From JABHCC01 sp034658635 (GTDB lineage Bacteria; Bacteroidota; Bacteroidia; Bacteroidales; UBA12481), in the NCBI GenBank assembly GCA_034658635.1, contig JAYEFL010000122.1, positions 1-14,100 on the forward strand: a stretch of 14,100 bases of DNA, given 5' to 3'. The notes under the pieces are model-generated. The model had not been told where the DNA came from. It worked only from the letters and a program-made list of their open reading frames with translations, and did no database searches. This document shows positions 6,184 to 13,941 of the stretch, in pieces (the stretch's first letter is position 1; each line of letters begins with the position of its first letter). The translations under genes and the position numbers were made by a program.

Positions 6184-9159
6184 ATGAAAAGATTTCTTTT
6201 TGCCGGCCTGGTTCTCTTGGCAGCACTTGGCCTATCAGACTTGACCGCCCAAATTTCAGATGCTACTTTTGGAGATCTGAAAGGCCGACAAATTGGTCCG
6301 GCTAAAATGAGCGGGCGCATCTCCAGTATTGATGCTGAAAATAATAATCCTAATGTGATTTGGGTAGGATCTGCCGGTGGTGGAGTGTGGAAATCAGAGA
6401 ATAGAGGTACTTCGTTTAAGTCGGTATTTGATGAATATACTCAGTCAATTGGTACTGTGAAAATTGATCAGGAAAGACCAGATACAGTTTGGGTTGGAAC
6501 TGGTGAGGTTTGGACACGAAACTCGGTTTCTATTGGATCAGGAATATATCGTACAGTAAATGGAGGAGAGAAGTGGGAATTTAAAGGACTGGGTAGTTCA
6601 GAGCGAATTGCCAGAATTATTATACATCCTGATAATCCTGATGTTTTGTACGTAGCCGTATTGGGAGCATTATGGGGGGATAGCGAAGACAGAGGTGTAT
6701 ATATGACTAGTGATGCAGGAGATACCTGGGCAAAATTACTATACAAATCGCCTTCAACAGGCTGTTCAGATTTGGTTATGGATCCCGATAATCCGGAGGT
6801 TCTATATGCTGCCATGTGGGATTTCAGAAGAGAGGCACATTTTTTCAGATCAGGTGGTCCCGGTTCCGGGATTTATAAGACCACAGATGGAGGGCAGCAT
6901 TGGGAGGAAGTTAGAGACGGACTTCCTGAAACCACATTGGGCAGAATTGCATTGGCCATCCATCCATTGGAGACTGATGCTGTATATGCGGTGGTTGAAT
7001 CTGAAAAGTCAGCTTTGTATAAAATAGCTATTCAGGGAGAAAGCTGGGAGAAGCTTTCTGATCAGGCCCAGATGGGCGATCGTCCGTTTTACTATAGTTT
7101 ACTCGTTCCTGATCCTGTGGAAAAGGAGCGTATATATAAGCCAGGTACACAACTATGGGTTAGTAAAAACGGTGGTAAGCGATTTGATAGTCCGTCAGTA
7201 GTGGGAGCAGGATACCATAGTGATACTCACGCCCTATGGATCAACCCAAATAACAACAAGGAACTTTATTTAGGAACAGATGGCGGAGTATATATTTCTT
7301 CTGATAAGGGAAATACCTGGAGAATGGTGAAGCAATTACCCGTTTCACAATTTTACCAGATTAGTATTGACAATCAGGATCCATATTGGGTATATGGTGG
7401 ATTGCAGGATAATAACTCCTGGAGAGCTCCCTCTAATTTACCCGGGGGAATATGGAGTGGTGATTGGGAACGCATAGGATTCGGTGATGGATTTTATACG
7501 TATGCTGATCCTGATAATCCGCAAATTACATATTCACAGTATCAGGGTGGCAGAATGTATAAATTCAACCATGAGACAGGTGAGCAACAGTACATAAAAC
7601 CATTTCCTGAGGAAGGTACTGATGATCTTCGCTTTAATTGGGATGCCCCGGTGATTTTTGGAGCCAAAACGAACTGGTTGTATGCAGGACCTCAATACCT
7701 GTACAGATCAAAAGACAGGGGAGACACATGGGAGCGTATTTCGCCTGACCTGACAACAAATGATCCGTGGAGACAAAGACAGGAGCAAACCGGGGGTTTG
7801 ACCATTGACAACAGCACAGCTGAAAATAATACATGCATCTTATCTGTAGCAGAATCCCCTCTTAATGAGAATATTATATGGGTCGGAACCGACGATGGTA
7901 ACGTTCAGCTAAGCAGAGATGGAGGGAAATCATGGACACTCCTGAATGCTAATATTCCGGGATTGCCTGAGAAGGCGTTTATTTCTGAAATTTCACCCGG
8001 ACGAAATGCAGAGCATGTGGCTTACATGACAGTAGATGCACATCGCGATGGCAATATGAATCCATATGTATATTTCACTTCGGATTACGGACAAAGCTGG
8101 AAATCATTGATTACTGATGATCTGGATAGTTATTGCCACACCATCAAGCAGGATTTAGTGAATCCTGATCTGCTTTTTCTCGGAACAGAGTTTGGTCTGT
8201 TTATTAGTTTGGATAATGGCACCAGTTGGAAACGCTTTAAAAACAAAGTGCCTAAAGTTGGTATACATGATATCGCTATCCATCCTGGTATGCATGATGT
8301 CATTCTGGGAACTCACGGAAGAGGAATTATCATTATTGACGATATTTCACCTCTTCGTGCTCTTACTGATGAAAAAATGAAGGAAAATCTGGCCTTCCTG
8401 CCTTTACGTCCGTTCAATTTCCATTCCGGGATAAACTTACATGGTTATGGCAGCAATGAGGATTTTGTAGGACCTAATTATGGCAACCTGCCAAGAGTAG
8501 CATACCACCTGAAGAAACGACATCTTTTTGGCGATTTGTATATGGAGATATATGATGAGGAAGGACAGTTCATTAAGAAAGTTCAAACAGGTGGACGAAA
8601 AGGGATTAACATAGTGGCAATTCCACTCAATCTTGATCCGCCAAGGGTTCCAAAATCACCGGTAATGCTTGGTCAGGCTGCCTTTGGGCCTTCATTACAA
8701 GAAGGTACTTATAAGCTCAAGATTATCAAGGGAAAGGCCAGCTATGAAACTGAATTGGTACTGGGCGCAGATCCCAGGCAAAAGCATTCTTCGACTGATC
8801 GGAAACTCAGGTTTAAGACTCTCATGAGGGCTTATAATATGTTAGAGGAGTTAGCCGATATCGATGAGAAGCTTTTGGCTATGCAGACAGAGGCTCAGCT
8901 TGAGCTTGATAGGGCAAAGAGCAAACGGGCCAAAAGAAAGATTCAGGAGAAGGTTGACGAATACAGCAGTGTGCATGAAAGCATTTCAGCTACTCAAGCC
9001 GGGGAAAGTGGTATTCCCGGACAAATCCGGCTCAGAGAAAAAATTGCTGAGGTCTATAGTGCTTTGGGTGCATATAAAGGAGCTCCTTCTAATTTGCAGA
9101 TGAAGGCTTTAGATTTGTATCAGAAGGAAGTGGAGAGCTTGGGGAGGTGGATTAACTAA
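6184..9159 (+). CDS. Exported Asp-box (BNR/VPS10-like) beta-propeller protein
   Basis: I choose the ATG at 6184 because it opens a clear signal peptide (MKRFLFAGLVLLAALGLSDLTAQ), giving 991 residues; a longer frame from 6136 would overlap the previous gene. At least ten Asp-box-like motifs (S/T-x-D/N-x-G-x-x-W/F) are spread over residues about 70-680, among them TSDAGDTW, TTDGGQHW, SSDKGNTW, SKDRGDTW, SRDGGKSW, TSDYGQSW and SLDNGTSW. This is the signature of sialidase-like, VPS10/sortilin-like propellers, probably two in tandem. The family is often labelled glycosyl hydrolase, but Asp boxes are structural and no catalytic residues can be named. Residues about 720-850 look like a beta domain, and about 855-991 are charged and helical, possibly coiled coil. 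No T9SS tail is present. The last codons (GRWIN and stop) lie in sequence shared with the hairpin repeat family. Confidence 0.87.
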   Translation: MKRFLFAGLVLLAALGLSDLTAQISDATFGDLKGRQIGPAKMSGRISSIDAENNNPNVIWVGSAGGGVWKSENRGTSFKSVFDEYTQSIGTVKIDQERPDTVWVGTGEVWTRNSVSIGSGIYRTVNGGEKWEFKGLGSSERIARIIIHPDNPDVLYVAVLGALWGDSEDRGVYMTSDAGDTWAKLLYKSPSTGCSDLVMDPDNPEVLYAAMWDFRREAHFFRSGGPGSGIYKTTDGGQHWEEVRDGLPETTLGRIALAIHPLETDAVYAVVESEKSALYKIAIQGESWEKLSDQAQMGDRPFYYSLLVPDPVEKERIYKPGTQLWVSKNGGKRFDSPSVVGAGYHSDTHALWINPNNNKELYLGTDGGVYISSDKGNTWRMVKQLPVSQFYQISIDNQDPYWVYGGLQDNNSWRAPSNLPGGIWSGDWERIGFGDGFYTYADPDNPQITYSQYQGGRMYKFNHETGEQQYIKPFPEEGTDDLRFNWDAPVIFGAKTNWLYAGPQYLYRSKDRGDTWERISPDLTTNDPWRQRQEQTGGLTIDNSTAENNTCILSVAESPLNENIIWVGTDDGNVQLSRDGGKSWTLLNANIPGLPEKAFISEISPGRNAEHVAYMTVDAHRDGNMNPYVYFTSDYGQSWKSLITDDLDSYCHTIKQDLVNPDLLFLGTEFGLFISLDNGTSWKRFKNKVPKVGIHDIAIHPGMHDVILGTHGRGIIIIDDISPLRALTDEKMKENLAFLPLRPFNFHSGINLHGYGSNEDFVGPNYGNLPRVAYHLKKRHLFGDLYMEIYDEEGQFIKKVQTGGRKGINIVAIPLNLDPPRVPKSPVMLGQAAFGPSLQEGTYKLKIIKGKASYETELVLGADPRQKHSSTDRKLRFKTLMRAYNMLEELADIDEKLLAMQTEAQLELDRAKSKRAKRKIQEKVDEYSSVHESISATQAGESGIPGQIRLREKIAEVYSALGAYKGAPSNLQMKALDLYQKEVESLGRWIN

Positions 9160-9238
9160 TGCCAAAAAAAGCTACTTTTACTAAAACAACTCCAATGGAA
9201 GATCTCATATTGTTTGCTGCAATTCCTACCAGTCTCCT
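9147..9238 (+). repeat. Decayed copy of the M28 peptidase 5' region
   Basis: This 92-bp segment aligns with 10240-10330, the leader and first 14 or so codons of the M28 peptidase gene, at about 75 percent by eye with one gap. Identical blocks include GTGGATTAACTA, TGCCAAAA, AAAACAACTCCAATG and AGTCTCCT. The initiator ATG is preserved (9195), but the following 39-codon frame (MEDLILFAAIPTSLL to a stop at 9312-9314) has lost the lysines of the signal peptide and leads nowhere, overlapping the start of the Bro-N gene. I regard it as a dead copy. The match ends near 9239. Confidence 0.8.
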
Positions 9239-9306
9239 TTTTGTATTACAAAATGAATGCCTGCCAGATTGTTGCAAATATTCATTGGTTAAGTTAGATA
9301 GAGGAA

Positions 9307-10167
9307 ATGATTAAATCAGAAAATAGAAAAATAGCTCAACAAAACAAGCTTATAGTATTTCAAGGCAAGGAAGTTCGCAGGGCGTGGTATAAGAATGAGT
9401 GGTATTACTCTTTGGTAGATATTGTTGCAGTTTTATCGGAAAGTAAAAACCCAACAGATTATCTTAAGAAAATAAGGAAGCGGGATAAGGAATTAAAATC
9501 CTACATAGGGACAAATTGTCCCCAGGTAGAAATGCAAACTACATCAAAAAAAAGCAGAAATATACTTGCGGGAAATGCAAAAGATGCTTTCCGTTTAATA
9601 CAGTCAATCCCATCGAAAAATGCCGAACCATTTAAACAATGGTTGGCACAGGTAGGAAAAGAACGTTTAGATGAAATAGAAAACCCGGAACTTACCCAGG
9701 TACGAATGAAAGATATTTACGAAAAAAAAGGTTATCCAAAAGATTGGATTGATAAACGATTACGAGGAATAGCCATTCGCCAAAACTTAACCGATGAATG
9801 GAAAGAAAGAGGAATAATTGAAAAAAGAGATTATGCAATTCTTACCGCAGAAATTTCAGAAGCAACTTTTGGAATGACCCCAAGCGAATATAGAGAGTTT
9901 AAAAATCTGCCCAAAAAATCAAAAATCAATCTTCGGGATAATATGGACGATTTAGAACTGATTTTTTCGATGCTTGGCGAACGAGTTACAACAGAGATTT
10001 CTAAAAAGGAAAAACCCGAAACGTTTGTTGAAAATAAAAAAGTAGCTCGCAGAGGCGGTAAGGTTGCAGGTGATGCAAGACGAAATACAGAAAAGGAATT
10101 AGGCAGGAGTATCATTTCTGAGAAGAATAATTTCGATGTCGATGGTCAATTGAAATTGGAAGAATAG
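9307..10167 (+). CDS. Bro-N domain protein (phage-antirepressor-like)
   Basis: This 286-residue cytoplasmic protein carries an N-terminal Bro-N domain (residues about 13-115: LIVFQGKEVRRAWYKNEWYY, then SLVDIVAVLSESKNPTDYLKKIRKRD). Bro-N is a DNA-binding module of phage antirepressors and baculovirus BRO proteins. The C-terminal half is highly charged (RLRGIAIRQNLTDEWKERGI, DLELIFSMLGERVTTEISKKE, then an RRGGKVAGDARR stretch near 248-259) and is typical of chromosomal BRO-like proteins in Bacteroidota; a resemblance to the C-terminus of DinD is possible. It has no signal peptide, unlike nearly all its neighbours, and no phage gene lies near. The ATG at 9307 follows a purine-rich AGAGGAA. Its job in the cell is unknown; regulation of DNA transactions is inference from the domain. 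It is bracketed by two copies of the peptidase 5' region, suggesting it arrived later than its neighbours. Confidence 0.85.
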   Translation: MIKSENRKIAQQNKLIVFQGKEVRRAWYKNEWYYSLVDIVAVLSESKNPTDYLKKIRKRDKELKSYIGTNCPQVEMQTTSKKSRNILAGNAKDAFRLIQSIPSKNAEPFKQWLAQVGKERLDEIENPELTQVRMKDIYEKKGYPKDWIDKRLRGIAIRQNLTDEWKERGIIEKRDYAILTAEISEATFGMTPSEYREFKNLPKKSKINLRDNMDDLELIFSMLGERVTTEISKKEKPETFVENKKVARRGGKVAGDARRNTEKELGRSIISEKNNFDVDGQLKLEE

Positions 10168-10211
10168 CTGAACTGTTTAAGTCCTCTTATAATAGGAAGA
10201 AAGCTCTTTCT

Positions 10212-10250
10212 CTCTCCTTAATACTTAAGGAGGGTCGGGGTGGATTAACT
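10212..10250. repeat. Half copy of the AGTTAATCCACC hairpin repeat
   Basis: CTCCTTAA (10214-10221) pairs with TTAAGGAG (10225-10232) around TAC, followed by GGGTCGGGGTGGATTAACT. This matches the right half of the compound repeat at 5293-5333. It sits in the gap between the Bro-N gene and the peptidase gene. It could stop Bro-N transcripts, but no U-run follows the stem on the plus strand. Confidence 0.8.
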
Positions 10251-10286
10251 ATTGCCAAAATGCACTACTTTAACAAAACAACTCCA

Positions 10287-11579
10287 ATGAAAAAGCTCAT
10301 CTCATTAGCAATTTTAATTGCCAGTCTCCTCGTTACTCCGGTACTATCTCAAAACCTTAACTACACCAAAGAAGTTCTTGAAGAACTATGCTCACCGGAA
10401 TTTTTCGGTAGGGGTTATGTAAATGACGGAGGACGTCTGGCGGCAGATTATATTGCTTCAGAGCTATCAAAATATAAGGTTAAATCTTTTGGAGACAGCT
10501 ACTTGCAGCCATTCGAGATGCCAATCAATTCGCAGACCAGGGCAGATGTCTGGTTTGATGGTGTGCCTGTTGCATCTGATGGATACCTGCTTGTTGAAGC
10601 TTCCTCTCCATCACTTTCAGGAACATATTCTGTGCTTACCCTGGATGCAGCTACACTCAAGAATTCCAGATTATTTATTCGCAAGGTTCTGGAAAATCCC
10701 GATGCTTTCTTTTATCTGGATTCAGTAGGATTGAATAATCCTGAACTGTATAATTTTGCCAAATCAGTGATTGTTAGTCCGCTTATCCCAAAGAAAGGAA
10801 TAATTGAAGTCGTTCATCGTCTGCCTTTTGGAGTTCCAAGGAAACATTTTGATCCTTATGTAAAAATTCAGATCCATGCCTCGGTAAAGCCAGAGAAGAT
10901 TTCAGAGATTCGTATTGAAAATGAGAATCGGTTTGTTGAAGCTTATCCATCTCAGAATGTAGTGGGATATGTAAAAGGAAAAACTGATAATTGGATTGTT
11001 TATACCGCACATTACGATGGCATGGGGATGTATGGAGATGTACATTTCCCCGGTGCGAATGACAATGGATCAGGAACTGCCATGGTGATAGACCTAGCCA
11101 GGCATTTTGCCACAGGTAAAAAGCCGCATTACTCAATTGCATTCATTCTGTGTGCAGGTGAAGAGGCCGGCTTGTTGGGCTCAAAACACTTTGTAAATAA
11201 TCCCTTAGTCTCTTTGGATAAAATCCGGATGACGATAAATCTGGATATGGTATGCTCAGGTGAAACCGGATGCACTCTGTTTAATGGATTAACATGGCCC
11301 ATGGAAACTGAGATGATTCAAAAGCTCAACAAAGAGGTAGAAGCTTTTCCTCAACTTCGCGTTGTTGGTCCGGCTGCCAATAGTGATCACCATCCCTTTC
11401 ATGTTAAGGGAGTACCGGCAATTTTCTTTATTACCAGTGGGAAAGCAGGACCAGGACACACAGCTTTCGACTTTGCTAAAGATGCCTTATTTCCAAGATA
11501 TGATCAGATGTTTACCCTGATTACAGATTTTGTTGATCAATTGCCTGATACCCCTGAGCCAGTGAGGGATATCAAGTAG
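10287..11579 (+). CDS. Exported M28-family zinc metallopeptidase
   Basis: The ATG at 10287 gives 430 residues and starts with a signal peptide (MKKLISLAILIASLLVTPVLSQ); the longer frame from 10260 adds nine residues in front of it and is less likely. M28 ligands are visible in order: His242 in TAHYDG, bridging Asp259 in GANDNGSG, the Glu292-Glu293 pair in CAGEEAGLLGS (catalytic base and metal ligand), Asp320 in NLDMV and His391 in GPGHTAFD; a SDHHPF motif at 366-371 is also typical. The family removes amino-terminal residues from peptides with two zinc ions. Residues 30-230 form a long N-terminal part with little recognisable detail. All catalytic positions are intact, so it should be active, probably in the periplasm. 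It ends at TAG 11577-11579; a foreign gene fragment follows at once in the same frame. Confidence 0.93.
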   Translation: MKKLISLAILIASLLVTPVLSQNLNYTKEVLEELCSPEFFGRGYVNDGGRLAADYIASELSKYKVKSFGDSYLQPFEMPINSQTRADVWFDGVPVASDGYLLVEASSPSLSGTYSVLTLDAATLKNSRLFIRKVLENPDAFFYLDSVGLNNPELYNFAKSVIVSPLIPKKGIIEVVHRLPFGVPRKHFDPYVKIQIHASVKPEKISEIRIENENRFVEAYPSQNVVGYVKGKTDNWIVYTAHYDGMGMYGDVHFPGANDNGSGTAMVIDLARHFATGKKPHYSIAFILCAGEEAGLLGSKHFVNNPLVSLDKIRMTINLDMVCSGETGCTLFNGLTWPMETEMIQKLNKEVEAFPQLRVVGPAANSDHHPFHVKGVPAIFFITSGKAGPGHTAFDFAKDALFPRYDQMFTLITDFVDQLPDTPEPVRDIK

Positions 11580-11773
11580 ATTATCAGCACTGAACCCATT
11601 GATATTTATGTCAATCCTACTTTCCTGCCGCTTGTTATAGCTGATCAATACGACGCTTTATGGACTCCCGAACGAATGGACAGGGTAATTACTGCCGCAA
11701 AGAAGCACCGGGTAACCATTGAGATCAATAACCGATACCGAATACCAAGTGAAACCTTCATATTAACGCACAA
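11580..11773 (+). pseudogene. Fragment of a PHP-domain metal-dependent hydrolase gene
   Basis: Directly after the peptidase stop, in the same frame, the sequence encodes IISTEPIDIYVNPTFLP, then YDALWTPERMDRVITAAKKH and RVTIEINNRYRIPSETFIL. I recognise this as the C-terminal part of PHP-domain (TrpH/histidinol-phosphatase-like) proteins; the Glu in TIEIN lies in a conserved motif of that fold. Both ends are missing: there is no start or metal-binding HxH region upstream, and the family pattern is lost after about 11773, where the convergent lipoprotein gene ends. The open frame itself runs on to a TAA at about 11817. It has no start of its own and is unlikely to make a product. Confidence 0.72.
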
Positions 11774-12791
11774 ATTTAAGATGCTTAGTGTACTGGCCAT
11801 CAACCAAGGAGTCTAAGCATTCAGGATGGAATTTGAATCCTTTAACCCGCTTTGATCTGAGTATAGAAAAGACCCCCATTCCATTAACGATATTGCCTTT
11901 GGGAACTCCGCCATAGTCTTCTGATGAGTAATATGTGTTAAAATAATCTTTAAAATATTGATCTCCAAAAGTTATTATCAAATCAAAACTGGTCAGCCGC
12001 CGGTATAATAAATCCTCGTCCTCAGAGTTTTTGAATGAATTTGCAAAATGACTGAAGAAAAGATCTGGTTCGATATATTTTATTAATTCCTCACTCTGAG
12101 GGTCAAATAGAATATCCTTGTATAATATGAAAGTATGATCTTTGTATGCAAGGTTTGGTGCCTTTTCTGTATATTTGATTCGTATAGAAATTTCACAATA
12201 TTTATATCCTGGATCTATTTTTGATATTATCCTGAGATGAGGAAATTTGTATAGAGATAAATTTGCATCAGGATGTGATGGCTCTACTATTCCAGGTCTT
12301 GGAATTACTTTTATTGTTGAAAATGCTGTTGCTTCAATGTCTGAAATTTCAAGTCTTAACCTAAGGTGGTCAATATTTCTATTATAACCAGTGAAATAAC
12401 CATCCGGGGCATTTATGGTAAGTTTATTCCTTGCTGAAAATATACTTCCAGGAGTTGAAGGAAATATTCCAGGCTCTTTAATGTATGGTCTGCTCACAAA
12501 ATCGGTACTCCAGATGGGAAAACCATCTTCAAGTCCCTCTAATATTATTGTTGGATTTTGGTAAAATACTAAAGAAGTATCCGATGCCATCTGAAAGGCA
12601 TTTTGATTCCCACTAAAAGACTTTGTCAAACTTAAGTTGTAACTCCCTTCCTCTAAATCTAGTAAACAATGAATAATTGGGACGCTCGGGGATTCGTTAC
12701 TTAAGTCTATTTCAGTTTCACAAGAACAAAAAAAACTAATAGCTTGTATTAATATTAATAACCTTATGAAACTGGCAGGCTTCCTTGTCAT
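11763..12791 (-). CDS. DUF4249-like outer-membrane-associated lipoprotein
   Basis: This 342-residue protein has a lipoprotein leader (RLLILIQAISFFCSCETEIDL) with Cys24, or less likely Cys22, as anchor. The layout after it fits DUF4249 of Bacteroidota: the acidic CETEIDL start, a strand IIHCLLDLEEGSYNLSLTKS, a beta-rich middle, and a C-terminal NIVNGMGVFSILRSKRVKGFKF, close to the GVF motif at the end of that family. DUF4249 proteins are often coded beside TonB-dependent receptors; none lies in this window. The function is not known. Its ATG comes one base after the TGA that closes the damaged FISUMP frame (stop 12793-12795), so the two genes were built as a translationally coupled pair. The TAA in the FISUMP gene may lower expression of this gene by polarity. 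Confidence 0.7.
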   Translation of the reverse strand: MTRKPASFIRLLILIQAISFFCSCETEIDLSNESPSVPIIHCLLDLEEGSYNLSLTKSFSGNQNAFQMASDTSLVFYQNPTIILEGLEDGFPIWSTDFVSRPYIKEPGIFPSTPGSIFSARNKLTINAPDGYFTGYNRNIDHLRLRLEISDIEATAFSTIKVIPRPGIVEPSHPDANLSLYKFPHLRIISKIDPGYKYCEISIRIKYTEKAPNLAYKDHTFILYKDILFDPQSEELIKYIEPDLFFSHFANSFKNSEDEDLLYRRLTSFDLIITFGDQYFKDYFNTYYSSEDYGGVPKGNIVNGMGVFSILRSKRVKGFKFHPECLDSLVDGQYTKHLKFVR

Positions 12792-12792
12792 T

Positions 12793-12927
12793 TCATTTGT
12801 TCTTAATGCACCTTACAGATAAATGGTAATTGTATATTTGGCCATTTTCACTGCTAACATTGTAAATTCCTTTAGTAAGTACGCTGCTTACATGTGCTCT
12901 GCGAACGCCAAATGCAAAATCTGATTA
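12793..12927 (-). pseudogene. Severed C-terminal end of the FISUMP lipoprotein
   Basis: The upstream gene stops at TAA (12925-12927) right after QAFWSS. Reading on in the same frame gives 43 residues starting SDFAFGVRRAHVSS and ending YHLSVRCIKNK before TGA at 12793-12795. SVRC followed by a basic or acidic tail is the hallmark end of FISUMP domains, and FWSS normally comes 30-50 residues before it. The TAA is thus a nonsense change within one domain, or a base-call error. The frame ends one base before the next gene's ATG, as a native operon would. Confidence 0.85.
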
Positions 12928-13941
12928 AGAGGACCAAAAAGCTTGATTTTTATCAAAGTAATTGCCGCTTAATAAAGGATCTGTTGATAAATTGAGTTTT
13001 ATGCCATTGTCAAATCTCAATGATGATAACTCTGAGGTGAGAAACTTAATATATTGAACCTGATTCATTACGGATAAAGTATCAAAAAAAGCAGTCCAAT
13101 CCTGATCAGTTGGAATATGCCAACCTTGTGGGCACAATCCTTGTGAATCAGTACTATAATCCATTACTTCGAGCCAATGGTAAACCCCACCTGTTCTGTC
13201 TGGTGTGCTTCCCCTATTATCACCACGTACATATTTTTCAGGTATTCCATTATCTTCCTGACGTTTTGATAAAGGGATTTCTGCACCATACCTAAGATTC
13301 TCAGCCATCCACCAATTGCCAGCCACCAAAGCGATTATGTATTGTTCTCCGTCGCGACTATCAATAAGGACGTCAATATCTTTGTTGGAACCCAGTATTT
13401 CCACGGCAACTTTGGATGTTGAGACTTGCCCAAAAGCATCTCTCAATTCAACTGTTGTGTTATATATTCCTGGTAAGGGGAACTTGTGTATTGCCTTAAT
13501 AGCCCCTGAGCCTTTAAGATCAATTGATCCGTCACCTTCAAAGTCCCATCTATACTCAAATCCGTCATTATAAGAGTATAATTTTTCTGATTCAATCCAA
13601 AACTCACAATAGATTGTTGTATCCCCAATTAATGGTAAAAACTGTATACTGAATTCGGGTAGAGGAAGGTATTCTGGTTTACAGCCATAAAATAAGATGA
13701 AGAATATATATATGTAACTACTCAGACTCTTGCGTTTTGGACGGTTCTCATCCTGTGATGGGGGAATAGAACTGTTATTGCTGTTCTTAGGCGTTTTATA
13801 TTTTGATAATCTTGCTTTCAATGCAGCATTTTCTTTTTCTAAAATAGGGATACGTTTATTCTCTTCTTCCAATTGTGAAACTCTTAGCCTTAAAGCTTGA
13901 ATTTCTCTAAAAAGTATCTCTATGGTAATGACTTCGGACAT
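12925..13941 (-). CDS. Chimeric frame: IS66 transposase N-terminus fused to a truncated PKD/FISUMP lipoprotein
   Basis: The 338-residue frame has three parts. Residues 1 to about 73 are the leucine-zipper-like start of an IS66 transposase (EIQALRLRVSQLEEENKR, then KNSNNSSIPPSQDENRPKR). Residues 74-87 are the hydrophobic part of a lipoprotein leader ending in Cys87 (SSYIYIFFILFYGC) that has lost its own start. Residues about 105-183 form a PKD domain (YRWDFEGDGS, GIYNTTVELRDAFG), and about 190-338 a FISUMP domain (GNWWMAENLRYG, GLCPQGWHIPTDQDW, FWSS). The native protein would be a surface lipoprotein. As it stands it lacks a normal N-terminus, because a 73-residue coiled coil precedes the lipobox, and its domain is cut by an in-frame TAA. 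It is probably a pseudogene, although the long open frame would be translated if transcribed from IS sequence. Confidence 0.85.
   Translation of the reverse strand: MSEVITIEILFREIQALRLRVSQLEEENKRIPILEKENAALKARLSKYKTPKNSNNSSIPPSQDENRPKRKSLSSYIYIFFILFYGCKPEYLPLPEFSIQFLPLIGDTTIYCEFWIESEKLYSYNDGFEYRWDFEGDGSIDLKGSGAIKAIHKFPLPGIYNTTVELRDAFGQVSTSKVAVEILGSNKDIDVLIDSRDGEQYIIALVAGNWWMAENLRYGAEIPLSKRQEDNGIPEKYVRGDNRGSTPDRTGGVYHWLEVMDYSTDSQGLCPQGWHIPTDQDWTAFFDTLSVMNQVQYIKFLTSELSSLRFDNGIKLNLSTDPLLSGNYFDKNQAFWSS
13723..13941 (-). mobile_element. 5' remnant of an IS66-family transposase gene (tnpC type)
   Basis: About 73 codons match the N-terminus of IS66 transposases: a coiled coil (RLRVSQLEEENKRIPILEKENAALKARL, with heptad leucines) followed by the KNSxNSSxPPSxD motif and a basic patch. 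The rest of the transposase, about 400 residues including the DDE catalytic domain, is missing. Past position 13723 the frame becomes the lipoprotein leader. No terminal inverted repeat is recognisable. The remnant supplies the only start codon for the lipoprotein frame. Confidence 0.8.

Noticed and set aside
9195..9314. 39-codon frame MEDLILFAAIPTSLL... before the Bro-N gene
   Set aside because: It is the decayed 5' copy of the peptidase gene and overlaps the Bro-N start; its sequence after the duplicated part looks random.
9501..9529. Imperfect palindrome around GGGACAAATTGTCCC inside the Bro-N gene, resembling the REP palindrome at 165-204
   Set aside because: It codes for YIGTNCPQVE, which I recall as conserved in Bro-N relatives, so the symmetry is probably a by-product of coding rather than an inserted repeat.
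13316..13573. Plus-strand 85-codon frame opposite the FISUMP gene
   Set aside because: It is antisense to clearly coding PKD and FISUMP sequence; no independent support.
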